From Aphis gossypii (lineage: Eukaryota > Arthropoda > Insecta > Hemiptera > Aphididae), in assembly GCF_020184175.1 (NCBI RefSeq), contig NC_065532.1, positions 44,722,287-44,786,286 on the forward strand: a stretch of 64,000 nucleotides of DNA. Reading direction: 5' to 3'. Positions 1-10,398 of the stretch are shown here, piece after piece. Each line of letters starts with the position of its first letter. Position 1 is the first letter of the stretch. Both the position numbers and the translations under genes were made by a program. A model generated the notes under the pieces. The model ran no database searches. It was not told the origin of the DNA and saw nothing but the letters and a program-made list of their open reading frames with translations.

Positions 1-338
1 TATATAACATCAAAACTATAATTGCTACTTATTCAGACTATCTGTAGCAAACCCACCACAATAAGGCAATATTACCTTATTCAATTAAAATAAGACAACA
101 AATCTTTTTAATGTATTTACTTATACCTAAGAGTATATTTTATGGCATTCTTGTCGTGTGCTGTCTACCGCACACTTTTTGTTTACCGTCTATGTTTCTT
201 TATGTCTACCACATGGGTAAATAATTCATAAATTAATTTAAATGTAAGATTATAATATATTTAAGAATATATAATTATAGTAATAATTCAATAATACATG
301 TCCCAATTTAATCCTATACATAAAAATATGCATTATAA

Positions 339-535
339 CAGTGGTTTTCAATTGCTGGTCTGCGGACCAACACTGATCCGCTATAAAAAAAGATACCGTC
401 TGTGTAATATTGAAAAAAATATATTTCCAGTGTTGTGGTAAAACGAATCAAAGTACAAAGTGGTCCGTAATCCTATTTTAATCTAGATTCTAGATTCTAG
501 GTGGTCTACGAAAACAAAAAGATTGAGAACCACTG
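339..535. mobile_element. hAT-type MITE, 197 bp
   Basis: The left end reads CAGTGGTTTTCAA and the right end TTGAGAACCACTG, so they form terminal inverted repeats of the common CAGTGGTTCTCAA hAT type. The flanking 8 bp are CATTATAA on the left and CATTATAT on the right. This is a 7/8 target duplication, and 8 bp is the hAT length. No transposase is encoded, so this is a non-autonomous copy. Confidence 0.8.
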
Positions 536-985
536 CATTATATTATGTATTGATAATTAAAAACGATTAATATTTTAATTATTTAAACTATATGGTAGGT
601 ATGATTTAACATATTTTAAAAAAAAACATGTAAATGTATTGTCATTATTGTTTTTTAGACACTACCATTGTTTCACCAAATACGAGAGCAGCAGTGATGG
701 TGATGTACCATGCATTTTCTTTAACTACCTATTCAAAGTTCTAAACCACCCCATAAATATTTTACGCATTGTGTGTTGATGGTTTTATGTATGTACTCTT
801 TAGTTGAATGCAGAAAAATGTATCATGTATTACAGCATAAACTAAATTGTAACTGATTATCTCATACTATGTTGGACTTAGGTTAGGTATATTATAGTAT
901 TATATTATTATTATAGAAGTTTCATAGGTAGTTAAGATAAAACCTAATCGTTGTTGAATCATTGGGAATGAACATATACATTATA

Positions 986-1144
986 CAATGAGTTCCGCTT
1001 TATACGATCACTTTGGTGCAGGTCATTTTGATTCTATAAAGCATTTATAACATTACACATACAATTTGGTTTAGGATATTCATTTTTGATTCTAAGAAAC
1101 GGTTGATTCTATAAACCAGTCATCATACTAAGTGGAACTCACTG
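986..1144. mobile_element. pogo/Tigger-like MITE, 159 bp
   Basis: Both ends are flanked by TA (984-985 and 1145-1146). The left end reads CAATGAGTTCCGCTTTATAC and the inverted right end CAGTGAGTTCCACTTAGTAT. The start CAGTNNNNTCC followed by a TTATACGATC-like stretch resembles Tc1/mariner pogo-group termini. The element is short and has no coding capacity. The family assignment is by motif memory only. Confidence 0.65.
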
Positions 1145-3178
1145 TAATATATTATATAGATGTGTCGCAGATGACAGATATGCGGTAGACAGCATACGAC
1201 AAGAATACCCATTTTAAAGTTTATTAATAAGAAAACCAAAATCAAAGTATGGGACCATATTTCAATTTATCTTTAATTCATTAGAAAAATTAATATTATT
1301 CTTAATACATTAGAAAATACTTTTAAAATAATTAACCTGTTAATAAATTAATATAATACTAACAGCTGAAGAAAATGTATTTAAAATTTAAAATATTTTT
1401 TTTATAAAAATTTAATGGTTAAAAATTAAAGCATATTCAAATAATAGGTAATATAGATAATGGTAATAAATAGTTCATATAATGTGTTAAATTATTTCAT
1501 TGTAATCACTAAAAATGGTGTATATACATTGATCTATAAAAATTAATTAAGTAATTAAATATTAATTATTTTCTAAAATTTAGTTTGAAGTTTTCTTTAA
1601 AATTGTGTTATTTCAACATCATTAGGGATTTTTTGAGCTACTACATCATCTGCGCCTATAGTATAGGTAGCTATTAATAAATATTCCTCCTAGAGCATAG
1701 CAAATGTTTGCCATATTTGAAACTTGACACTTGACCATGAGGTTATATAATTTAAAATTTTAGTGTTTGGTCACCCTGTATAAAGTTTAAGAATATAATT
1801 TAAAAAAAAATTATAAATCATTATTCATTACACATTAATAACACATAATCACCTCATGACCAGAAACTACCATCACTCCCATAAGTGAATCACGTAGAAT
1901 TTTTAACACAGTCAAACACACACTAACTTAATCAATAAAGTTTTAAGATTTGAGATACACACATTCAATATCTATTAGAAGAAGCATTACAGCTGGTCAA
2001 GTTGTAATTAAATGTCAACTTTTTAAAGAAATTGAATTATATAATCTAATTTAAGCACTAGTGTAACTACAAATACCAACTAAATAGTATAAATTAAGAA
2101 AGATCATTATTAAATAAGGCTAACAAAATCTTATAATTTAAAACTTAACTTTTTTGGACAGTCATTGTCAGAACTTAGGAGAAATCTACTCTTTATTTTA
2201 AAGTATAGGAAGTTTTTTACTTCCATTTGTTCGAGTTTATTTATAACTATTAATTCACATGCTAGTAGTTGTGATAAGAGAATAAATTCACAAACAATGT
2301 ATACGATTGGTGGTTAAAATTCATCATAATTGTATTTTATTTATTGATTAAACAATGTATTTTAATGAGCTGATAAAAATTAAATTTATTAAAAAAAAAA
2401 AAAAAAAAATCAAACAGTACAGTAGAGGTGTTAAAAATATTACACATTTAGATTAAGGCTAATGATATTTCAATATGGATCCTCGATTTGAAATCTATAA
2501 CACAGTTAAAATTGTTATGGAAAAATGTAATGAATACATTTTTTATATTCCTAATTTAATTCACTTATTTTAATACATGAATTTAATAAAAATAAAAAAA
2601 AAATACGGTTAAATAGTTAGAATTTAAAAAAATTTTAAAAATGAACTTTTGAGAATTTAATTAATCTAAAATCAATTAAACTAGAAGAACAAAATTCAAC
2701 AGTTTTTATACATAGAAATCAAGTGAGTATTTATAAAAAAAAAATAAATTATGAGGATTTATACATACAGTAATACTTTAGATGATTATTTGAGAACACA
2801 TTACAATAAAAAAGAATTTTTTGGTTTAGATTTGTTGGAAAATTTAAAAAAAACTACACATTAATACAGTTTGTATATTAGTTTAATAATTATGTCAGTT
2901 GCATTATTATGTACAATCTTAACTTCTAATTATATTTTGAAGATAATATCTAAGGTCCCTAAATATTAAACCATACACAATACACAAATGCAAAAAAAAA
3001 ATTGACAAATGTTTCCATAGTTGATTTTTATGATGAGTACTCACAGGTGAAGTAAATCATTTAAAGTGTAATACACCTTTGAATGTGTATGTCTTGCAAA
3101 ACTTGAAAATCATAAGTCAAGCTATCATATTAATATCAGTTTTGTAAAATTTTATTAAATATTAGATTATCATAAAAA

Positions 3179-4567
3179 TTATTTTCTTTCAACATAAGAA
3201 CTGAGCTCTATTTCATTAGGCATTCGACCAATGGTGACATCAAATCTATCTTGAACACTATTCAAAACTTTTGCATCAGTTTCTTCACAAATGAATGTAA
3301 TTGCTAATCCTTTGGTACCAAAACGTCCAGCTCTTGCTACTCTATGTAAATAAGTGTCTGTATCTTCAGGCATATCATAATTAATAACAATGTTCACTCG
3401 TTCAATATCCATTCCTCGACCAAACAAATTGGTAGCCACTAATATTCGTTTTTGAAAATCTTTGAATTCTTGGTAAAACTTTAACCGATCTTGTTGGGAC
3501 ATACCACCATGCATGGCAACAGATGGGAAATTTTGTTCATTTAACAGCTCTGTTAAAACTACACAACGTTGGACAGATTTAACAAAAATGATAACCTAAA
3601 AAAAAAAAAGTATATATAATAGCTATCAAGTTTAATAATAAACATTACACTACTTCTATTATAAGATAACCAAGCAAACATTAGGTATTTAATAGATATC
3701 TCATTTTACCTGATTAAATTCTAATTCATCTAGAAGATCAAACAATTTCTTATTTTTTTCCTTTTCAGTGAGTTTAACATAGTACTGCTGGAGGCCGTGT
3801 AATGATAGTTTGGCATCGTCGTCAACATATACTTCCAATGGTTGCTGCATAAACTTTTTACAGACAGGTCGTATATCTTTGCTAAGTGTGGCACTGAACA
3901 TCATAACTTGTTTGTTGAATGGTGTATTCTTAAATATTTCTTGGACATCACTTCGCATGTGTAAGATTTCTAACATTTTATCACACTCATCCAAAATAAA
4001 ATGCTTCAAATTATTGAGAACCAATTTCTTTTTTCTGATTAGTTCTAATATGCGACCCGGGGTGCCAACCACTACATGAGGCTTGTTATTCTTAAGTGTA
4101 TCTTCATCTTTTGTAATGGGCACACCACCAAAGAAAACACTGACCTTGACTGCCGGCAAGTATTTGGTGAAGCGCTCAAATTCTTTACTTATCTGGAAAG
4201 CCAATTCTCTGGTATGGCATAAAACCAAAGCGTATACCTCACTCTCGTATACTTCTAATTGCTGAAGAGTGGATAAGACAAACACGGCTGTTTTACCCAT
4301 ACCAGATTTGGCTTGGCATAGAATATCCATACCCAACATGGCCTGTGGTATACACTCGTGCTGCACTTCGGACGGATGTTCGAAACCACAGTCGACAATT
4401 GCTCTTAGAATTTCTGGTTTTAAGAGAAAATCACGGAAACCCGAACTGTGTATGGACACATAGTTACCCTTTACTTCTTTTTTGGCGACTTGTTTCTTGT
4501 CATCGCTCTCAACGGTCTCGTTCTGTTCGTCTTCTTCGTAATCCAAAAGATCATCAGCATCCGCCAT
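3179..4567 (-). CDS. Hel25E: DEAD-box RNA helicase UAP56/DDX39B (Hel25E)
   Basis: There are two coding exons, 3710-4567 and 3595-3179, joined through a CAG|GTAAAATG donor and a TTTAG acceptor. The product is about 424 aa, the usual family length (about 425-428). It is an ATP-dependent helicase of the TREX mRNA export complex and of early spliceosome assembly, acting in the nucleus. The sequence shows MADADDLLDYEEDEQ at the start, a Q-motif region (GFEHPSEVQHECIPQA), Walker A AKSGMGKT, PGRILE, the family-specific DECD box (DECDKMLE) and SAT (FSATLSKDIR). The second exon carries HGGMSQQDR, GRGMDIERVN and HRVARAGRFGTKG. DECD in place of DEAD singles out UAP56 among helicases. The start is the ATG at 4567; upstream in-frame sequence is not needed. 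The gene is tail-to-head with MED25 on the same strand. Confidence 0.97.
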
Positions 4568-4860
4568 TATAAGGGTATCTGGTTGTGAGTGACGCGTTAA
4601 AATCAATTACGAGGACGTAAGGTGATTGAAAGTGATGGTTCAAGTAAAAACTAAGTATGTAGAAAAAATAATTTATGAAAACAGAACATTAATCGGCAAA
4701 CGACGCGTGTTTATACGGCATTATGGGATACACAACAGACATTTTAGATCGGCGTTTATGATCAGTGTGTACGCGCTTAGGGAATGTAAACAACAGTTTA
4801 CAGTGTGGCAATACCAACATGATTGGAGAAGATTATAACGATCTCTCCAAAGTAGGCACC
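4568..4860 (-). promoter_or_regulatory. Probable UAP56 promoter and 5' leader
   Basis: This stretch is richer in GC than the surrounding DNA and contains ACGCG-type motifs (near 4591 and 4702). It lies directly upstream of the UAP56 ATG. No TATA box was seen at a convincing place. A 5' untranslated intron cannot be excluded. A 70-codon plus-strand frame here (4626-4838) has no protein character. Confidence 0.4.
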
Positions 4861-5322
4861 ATTGATCATAGATGGCGGTACATATAAAGAAAATTAAACA
4901 ATATTAACTCTACTTAAAAATATTAATCCATACCTATTTATTTTATAAAATATTTTTAAAAATCATAAAAATCATTACCTATAAACTTTATTATTATTCA
5001 ATAATAATAACAATTTAACTACACTAGTAGTAACATAACAAAGTATGTCATGATAAAAATAACTAATAACTTTAATAAATTAAACTATAAAAAATAACTT
5101 TTTTTTTAGTTGGATAAAAATTGTAAATGTAAAATACTTTTGATAAATTTTAAAAAGTGTAAACTAATTATGCATTGAATAATTACTTTTTATTTAAATC
5201 TTTGCTGCTATTACTATCTACAATTTTACACTTGTAAAGTTTAACTTATATTCAATGAATCATTTTTACTTAAAAGTAAAAATACAAAAAAATTATTTCA
5301 TTAGTGCAAATCTATACTACTC

Positions 5323-6318
5323 TCACTATATAAATAAAATTAAATACTTAATAATTAAAATAATATATTACAAATTGATATAGTTAAAAATCTTACCTGG
5401 CCTTGACGTAATATAGCTGAGGATGCTTTTTGATGTTGTATTAGTTTGCGTAATCTATCTACAAATGCTGCTTGATCATTTGGAATAAAACCGATGAATG
5501 CTTTTCTATCATGAGTATAGAGTAATATTAATACTTTGACATCACAATTATGAGAAGTTGGAGCACTGTTAAAATGTACACAGCCAGCCTATAAATAGTT
5601 TAGTTTTTAAAAATAGAGTTAGGATACGGTATAGGTATTCAAAAACTTACATATCCACTGGTCATGTACTTTGTCAAAGATTCTAATGCTTCACATGGTG
5701 TAGGTTGGAAAACCACAGATTTTGAGTCTTTCAAATGAGCTCCTCCAATACTTCCTATTAAATTCTTAGGCATCAATTGCATAATTAATTTTTCAGGCCA
5801 TGTTTCTGCTTTCCTGTATACAAAAGAAATAATTTTAAGAAAATATTTTTTGAATACTCAAGTAGCAGTAACAATTTTACAATTCTGGTTCTCCATTTTT
5901 TATACTGGCTGAAACAATACAAGGGACGTTTCTTGTTATTTTCGGTATTTCATTTGAAGGCTTTGATTTTTCTATCCACTCTAATGTCCCTGTCCAAATA
6001 GTTTGTCTGCCAGGTCCATTCTATAGTAATAATATATTTTATAAAACATGGTGTAATAATTTATTTAATAATTAACTTTTAATACTTGTTGTTGTTGAAC
6101 TTGTTGCTGTTGTTGATTCATAATTCGCAGAGCAGCTTGTTGCTGTTGCTGTTGCTGATGTTGTTGTTGTACTTGGTGTTGTTGTGCTTGCTGCTGCTGT
6201 TGTTGTACTTGCTGCTGTTGTTGTGCTTGCTGCTGCTGTTGTTGTTGCTGTTGTTGTGCTTGCTGCTGTTGTTGTGCTTGCTGTTGCTGTTGTTGTTGCT
6301 GCTGTTGTGCTTGCTGCT

Positions 6319-6349
<31 letters not shown>

Positions 6350-6918
6350 TTGAACTTGCTGCTGTAAAACTTGTTGTTGCTGCTGTTGAACTTGTTGTTG
6401 TTGCTGTTGTTGCACTTGTTGCTGTTGCTGCTGTTGTACTTGTAGTGATGTCACTAAAAATTAATTTATTAAGATTTTTAAAAAAATGTTTAGGTTTTTA
6501 TTAAGTTTTTAGAATTTGTATTAAAATAAACATATTTATGTAAAATCATCAATCATAATCAATAATATTAATTAATTTGTATTTTTCTTAAAATTTTAAA
6601 ATTTTGTTACTTATTATTCAGTGATAAGTGTAACTAAAATTACAATCACATGAATACTAATATAATATACTATTTCCCCACCTAATAAATTAATCCATTT
6701 ATAATCTAAAAATGTTACTTACTATCTGTTCTTTGTTGGAATGTAGGCGTTGTTAACTGTGCAATTAATGCACTTGCTTGATTTGGTTGACGCTGTTGCG
6801 TCATTTGCCAATTACGAGGTGCTTGAGGAGGTCTCAAGAAACCACCAGTATTAGAAACATTTGAGTATTGTTGGTTTTGACCTTGATTTACATTACGAAT
6901 CATTTGTTGTTGTTGTAC

Positions 6919-6962
<44 letters not shown>

Positions 6963-7012
6963 GAGCTACAGCAACAGCTTGTTGGGCTGCCTGAACAGCT
7001 TGTTGTTGTTGA

Positions 7013-7044
<32 letters not shown>

Positions 7045-9807
7045 CTGTTGTTGTTGAACTTGATTCTGCATAGCCAAAACCTGAACAAAAATAAGATTTT
7101 AAAACAATAAATATACATATTCTGTTTCAAATAAGACATGTGATTGTGCATGAAGGGCGTGGCTAACGAGGCGTATATCATAACATCAGACGCAACGACC
7201 GTCGTGGTGGTGGCAGATGATCTACTCTGATAGGTTAGGAACGTAATTCAGTCGTTTGGGCACAAGTCTTCTTATTTGGAACAGAGTATATGGTTCAATA
7301 CTCTTTTGGATTAAACTCCAAATATTTCAAATTTAAAATATCTCCATCAATAAATAAAACTTTATGAAATACTAAATATCAAATAAAATAAATATTATAT
7401 ATATTATGTGTATACATAATACATAATATGTATAAATATATATAATATATATATAGCCACATTTATTGCTAATTTAATTGGTCCAAATTACCAAAAGTTA
7501 GTGCAATAAATATAATTAAAAACATAAAGTTTTAATTAATAATTTATAAAAATATTCTTTTTTTATAGTTTAACTTCAGTAAATAATTGTTAGATTACAT
7601 ACTGGATTAGTAGTCCTAAATGGAGTACACGGAGCAACTGGTGATCCAATGTTAACATTTGTAGACAATGGACTCGTCATGGATAAACCAGAATGAGTTG
7701 TAGCAGGAGTTGGGCTCATTGGACGTTCTTTTAGACTAAAAACATAAAAAAAAAAAATTAAAAAAAAATACATTAACATGTTGACTGGCCACACGGCCAC
7801 CAGCAGTCATTCAATTGGTATTTGTTACACGCCAAGTATATTTTTCAATGTATTCCAAATTTGTAAATCCCAAATATTTGAAAAATAGAAAAATAAATAA
7901 TAAAATAGAAAAAACGTATTATATCAAAAAAAATTGTAATGATTCCCGCTACGCCACGGTCCTTATTTTAATGCATTATTGTAGTGCCATAGAAAAGTTA
8001 ATAATATAAAACCAAATTCATTTATGGTCGCCGGCAGTCATATGGCGTGGTAATAATGATGAACTATGGGCGCTGGCGTTCACAAATGCATAAAATTTGA
8101 GAATTACCGATAACCGCTGGAGGTCATGTGGCAGTCAACATGTTAAAAGAAAAAACATTAATAGATACACTAAATAGCTGATATTTTAAAAATTAAATAT
8201 ATATATATATTTATTACAAATCATTATACAGAGATATGGAAGATTAAAAATAGTTACATTATATACTACTTATTACTAGAAGTTATAAAATGTACGTTTA
8301 AGTTGTTTGTTTTACATAATGCTCTAAACTTATTCAATTCTTATTATTTTATTTTTAACTTTACACAAAACAAGATAATATTAGAATTTTATTTCAGAAA
8401 TAAAATAGTAGTTTTTGCAATTGCAATGTGATGGAAAAATAAGTCATTTTAATTGTAATATATTTTAGTAATTTTACTAAAAGTACTGGGCCTTTATTTT
8501 TAATCTATGATTTAACCCTAGCATTAATTACATTCAATTAAAAAACTATACTATTTTTAAGCTGTATAAAATATTAATTATTATTTGAATAAACAATAAC
8601 ATGTGAAAATGCATACATATATATTATAATTGTGAGATGATGATGTCATAATGCTATTTTAAATATCCTATATCTTGTTGAATAATGAAAATAAAACTAG
8701 ATCGCCTAGATAGATACAACTTTAGGGTTAATATACTATGATCAAGATTAACTTATATTTTAAATACTTTGCTTATTTAATATTTATATTTAAATTAAAA
8801 CTTGATATTTTTAAATTAATTCACCTGTATCCATTAAGTAACACTAGATGCCTTGGATCTTTTGCATAATTTTTGTTTTGAGAAATTTGTAAATCACCAC
8901 CAGCTTTTTCAAATAATTTTAATAATGCAGGAGTTTTTCTAGCTGACAAAATTGATAATAAAATTCCTTTCTAAAACACATATATAAACATTTAACTTAA
9001 TAATAATTTCAAATTTTCATAGATATTTAAAAATTTAAAAATATACTTACTTCTTGAAAGAGATTTGCCATTTGATCAACACTACGACCAGCATATGTTT
9101 CACATTCCATAATCGGAAAATTATAAGGTGGTGAATTACATATGAGAATACAATGTCTTTGCTTAGCTTCACGGATTTCTTGCAAGTCCTCAAAAAAAAC
9201 TAGGGCCGTAGCTAAACCTTCACCCATGTAAGCATGGGATTCAGCCATACCACCTATCATGCTGAAAAAAAGGACGAAAGTCAGAAATATAATACAATAA
9301 GAATAGAATAGTCTTACTCAATTTTTTCAATAATTTTTATGACTTTTTGTGGGCTAGTGAATGTTCCATAAGAACGACAGCATGGAAAAGGTTTACAATC
9401 ATTTGCTTCATAAACAACAATACCATAAATTGCACTGCTACTCTATAATATTAAAAAAATTGATCTATAATAAATATTCTAATGTAACACCTCTAAATAT
9501 TTTAATAATACAATACTTACTTCAGACAAATACTCTCGTTCATCAATAGGTCCTTGGTTAAAGTACCTTTATAAAATAGGAATAAATACACTGAATTAAA
9601 AACAATTTCATATTATGTCTATTATTTTTTTTTTAATGAATAAGCTTCAATAGTAATATTTTAGAGTGAAAAATCAATAACAACTTACTCTAAAGTTGGA
9701 GTTACATAATTTGTTTTAAGTTCACTTATATAAGTGTTCATTGCTGTTTTCTCAATTACAAAAATAATATCTGTTTGAACAGAATGATCCAATGGTCCTA
9801 GAACCAT
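5323..9807 (-). CDS. MED25: Mediator complex subunit 25
   Basis: This is the Mediator tail-region subunit that receives signals from transcription activators. Coding exons: 9807-9689, 9566-9521, 9442-9318, 9261-9051, 8970-8825, 7735-7603, 7080-6723, 6453-6077 (6086 is an alternative donor), 6020-5881, 5813-5651 and 5588-5397. All phases agree, giving about 670 aa. The N-terminal von Willebrand A domain is recognisable (VQTDIIFVIEKTAMN, EYFNQG, LICNSPPY, DPRHLVLLNGY). It is followed by a Ser/Pro/Thr linker, two poly-Q tracts and the PTOV/activator-binding domain (NGPGRQTIWTGTLEW to FIGFIPNDQAAF). The last splice donor follows RQGQ. The terminal exon is not certain. The best acceptor I see (TTTATATAG before 5325) leads straight into TGA at 5325-5323. 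The 5' end faces COG1 across 591 bp. Confidence 0.93.
6086..6453 (-). repeat. Poly-glutamine coding repeat in MED25, distal tract
   Basis: This run of CAG and CAA codons on the minus strand encodes over 100 residues that are almost all Gln, broken by single Ala, Val, Leu or His. CAG and CAA are mixed, and the Ala codons are GCA placed at fairly regular spacing. It forms its own exon and probably varies in length between individuals. Confidence 0.9.
6905..7068 (-). repeat. Poly-glutamine coding repeat in MED25, proximal tract
   Basis: This tract encodes two Gln runs separated by an Ala/Val-rich spacer (AVQAAQQAVAVAQ). The section at 6905-6962 is an almost pure CAA array (TTG repeats on the plus strand), so it is the part most prone to slippage. 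The other run, near 7012-7060, mixes CAG and CAA. Confidence 0.88.
7777..8142. mobile_element. piggyBac-like MITE with TTAA target sites, 366 bp
   Basis: TTAA flanks both ends (7773-7776 and 8143-8146). The left terminus is CATGTTGACTGGCCAC and the inverted right terminus CATGTTGACTGCCAC. TTAA duplication is diagnostic of the piggyBac superfamily. The interior is non-coding with further imperfect inverted similarity. It sits in the MED25 intron between exons 5 and 6 and ends about 37 bp from the exon 6 splice acceptor. Confidence 0.75.
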
Positions 9808-10398
9808 TTTTGTGCTTTTGTGTAGTAATTATTGTCGAAAAAAAGATTTAAGTATTTTGTATTAAAACTTAAACGCTTTCAATACATCGTAACTTAATTA
9901 TATTATATTATATTGTATTATTATTGAAAGTATAAAATAGTAAATACATAAATGATTAACATCAAAATACTTGTTTGCTCCTATTATTTAGTATTTATTG
10001 AAGATACATTGAAGTATAAACACTTTACACATTAACACATAAGTGATAAGTAGCAGTAAAATCAGTGAATAGTGTTATCGCTTATCATGAAAACAATTAT
10101 TATCAAAAGCCTTTTAAATTATTTTAATTTGCCACTTGGAACTTGGAAATTGGATTCCCGGTTGCTCGTCACTCGTCAGTACTCAGTTGTCACTTATTGT
10201 CGATTTTCAGTTTTTAGTAAATTCGACGTGGACTTCCAATTTTTTTGTCATTACATTTTACAATTCTAATAATATAAAGCTTAATAAATTTTAAATAAAA
10301 AGCATTAAGACTACCAATAATTTGTGTAATGAAATATCTATAGTTTATTTCTCAGTTAAACTTAATAGTTAATACAGATAAACCTCGGAAAAAATAAA
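9808..10398. promoter_or_regulatory. Divergent MED25/COG1 promoter region
   Basis: The two start codons lie 591 bp apart on opposite strands, so both core promoters must fall here unless 5' introns exist. Two TCAGT initiator-like motifs occur at 10176-10180 and 10183-10187 on the plus strand, in a locally less AT-rich patch. They are candidates for the COG1 start. No TATA box stands out. Confidence 0.5.

Larger units (their letters stand above)
1..3178. other. Intergenic DNA with two MITEs
   Basis: This AT-rich stretch has no long open frame and no exon-like block on either strand. It holds a hAT-like MITE (339-535), a pogo-like MITE (986-1144) and homopolymer A runs such as the one near 2390-2409. 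Its right end must contain the 3' UTR of the UAP56 gene. A minus-strand AATAAA (TTTATT at 3151-3156) lies just past that gene's stop codon and could be a poly(A) signal. Confidence 0.7.

Noticed and set aside
4626..4838. 70-codon plus frame upstream of UAP56
   Set aside because: No family resemblance; it starts at TTG and sits in promoter DNA of the opposite strand.
6086..6504. Leu- and Val/Ala-rich plus-strand frames
   Set aside because: They are antisense shadows of the MED25 poly-Q exon.
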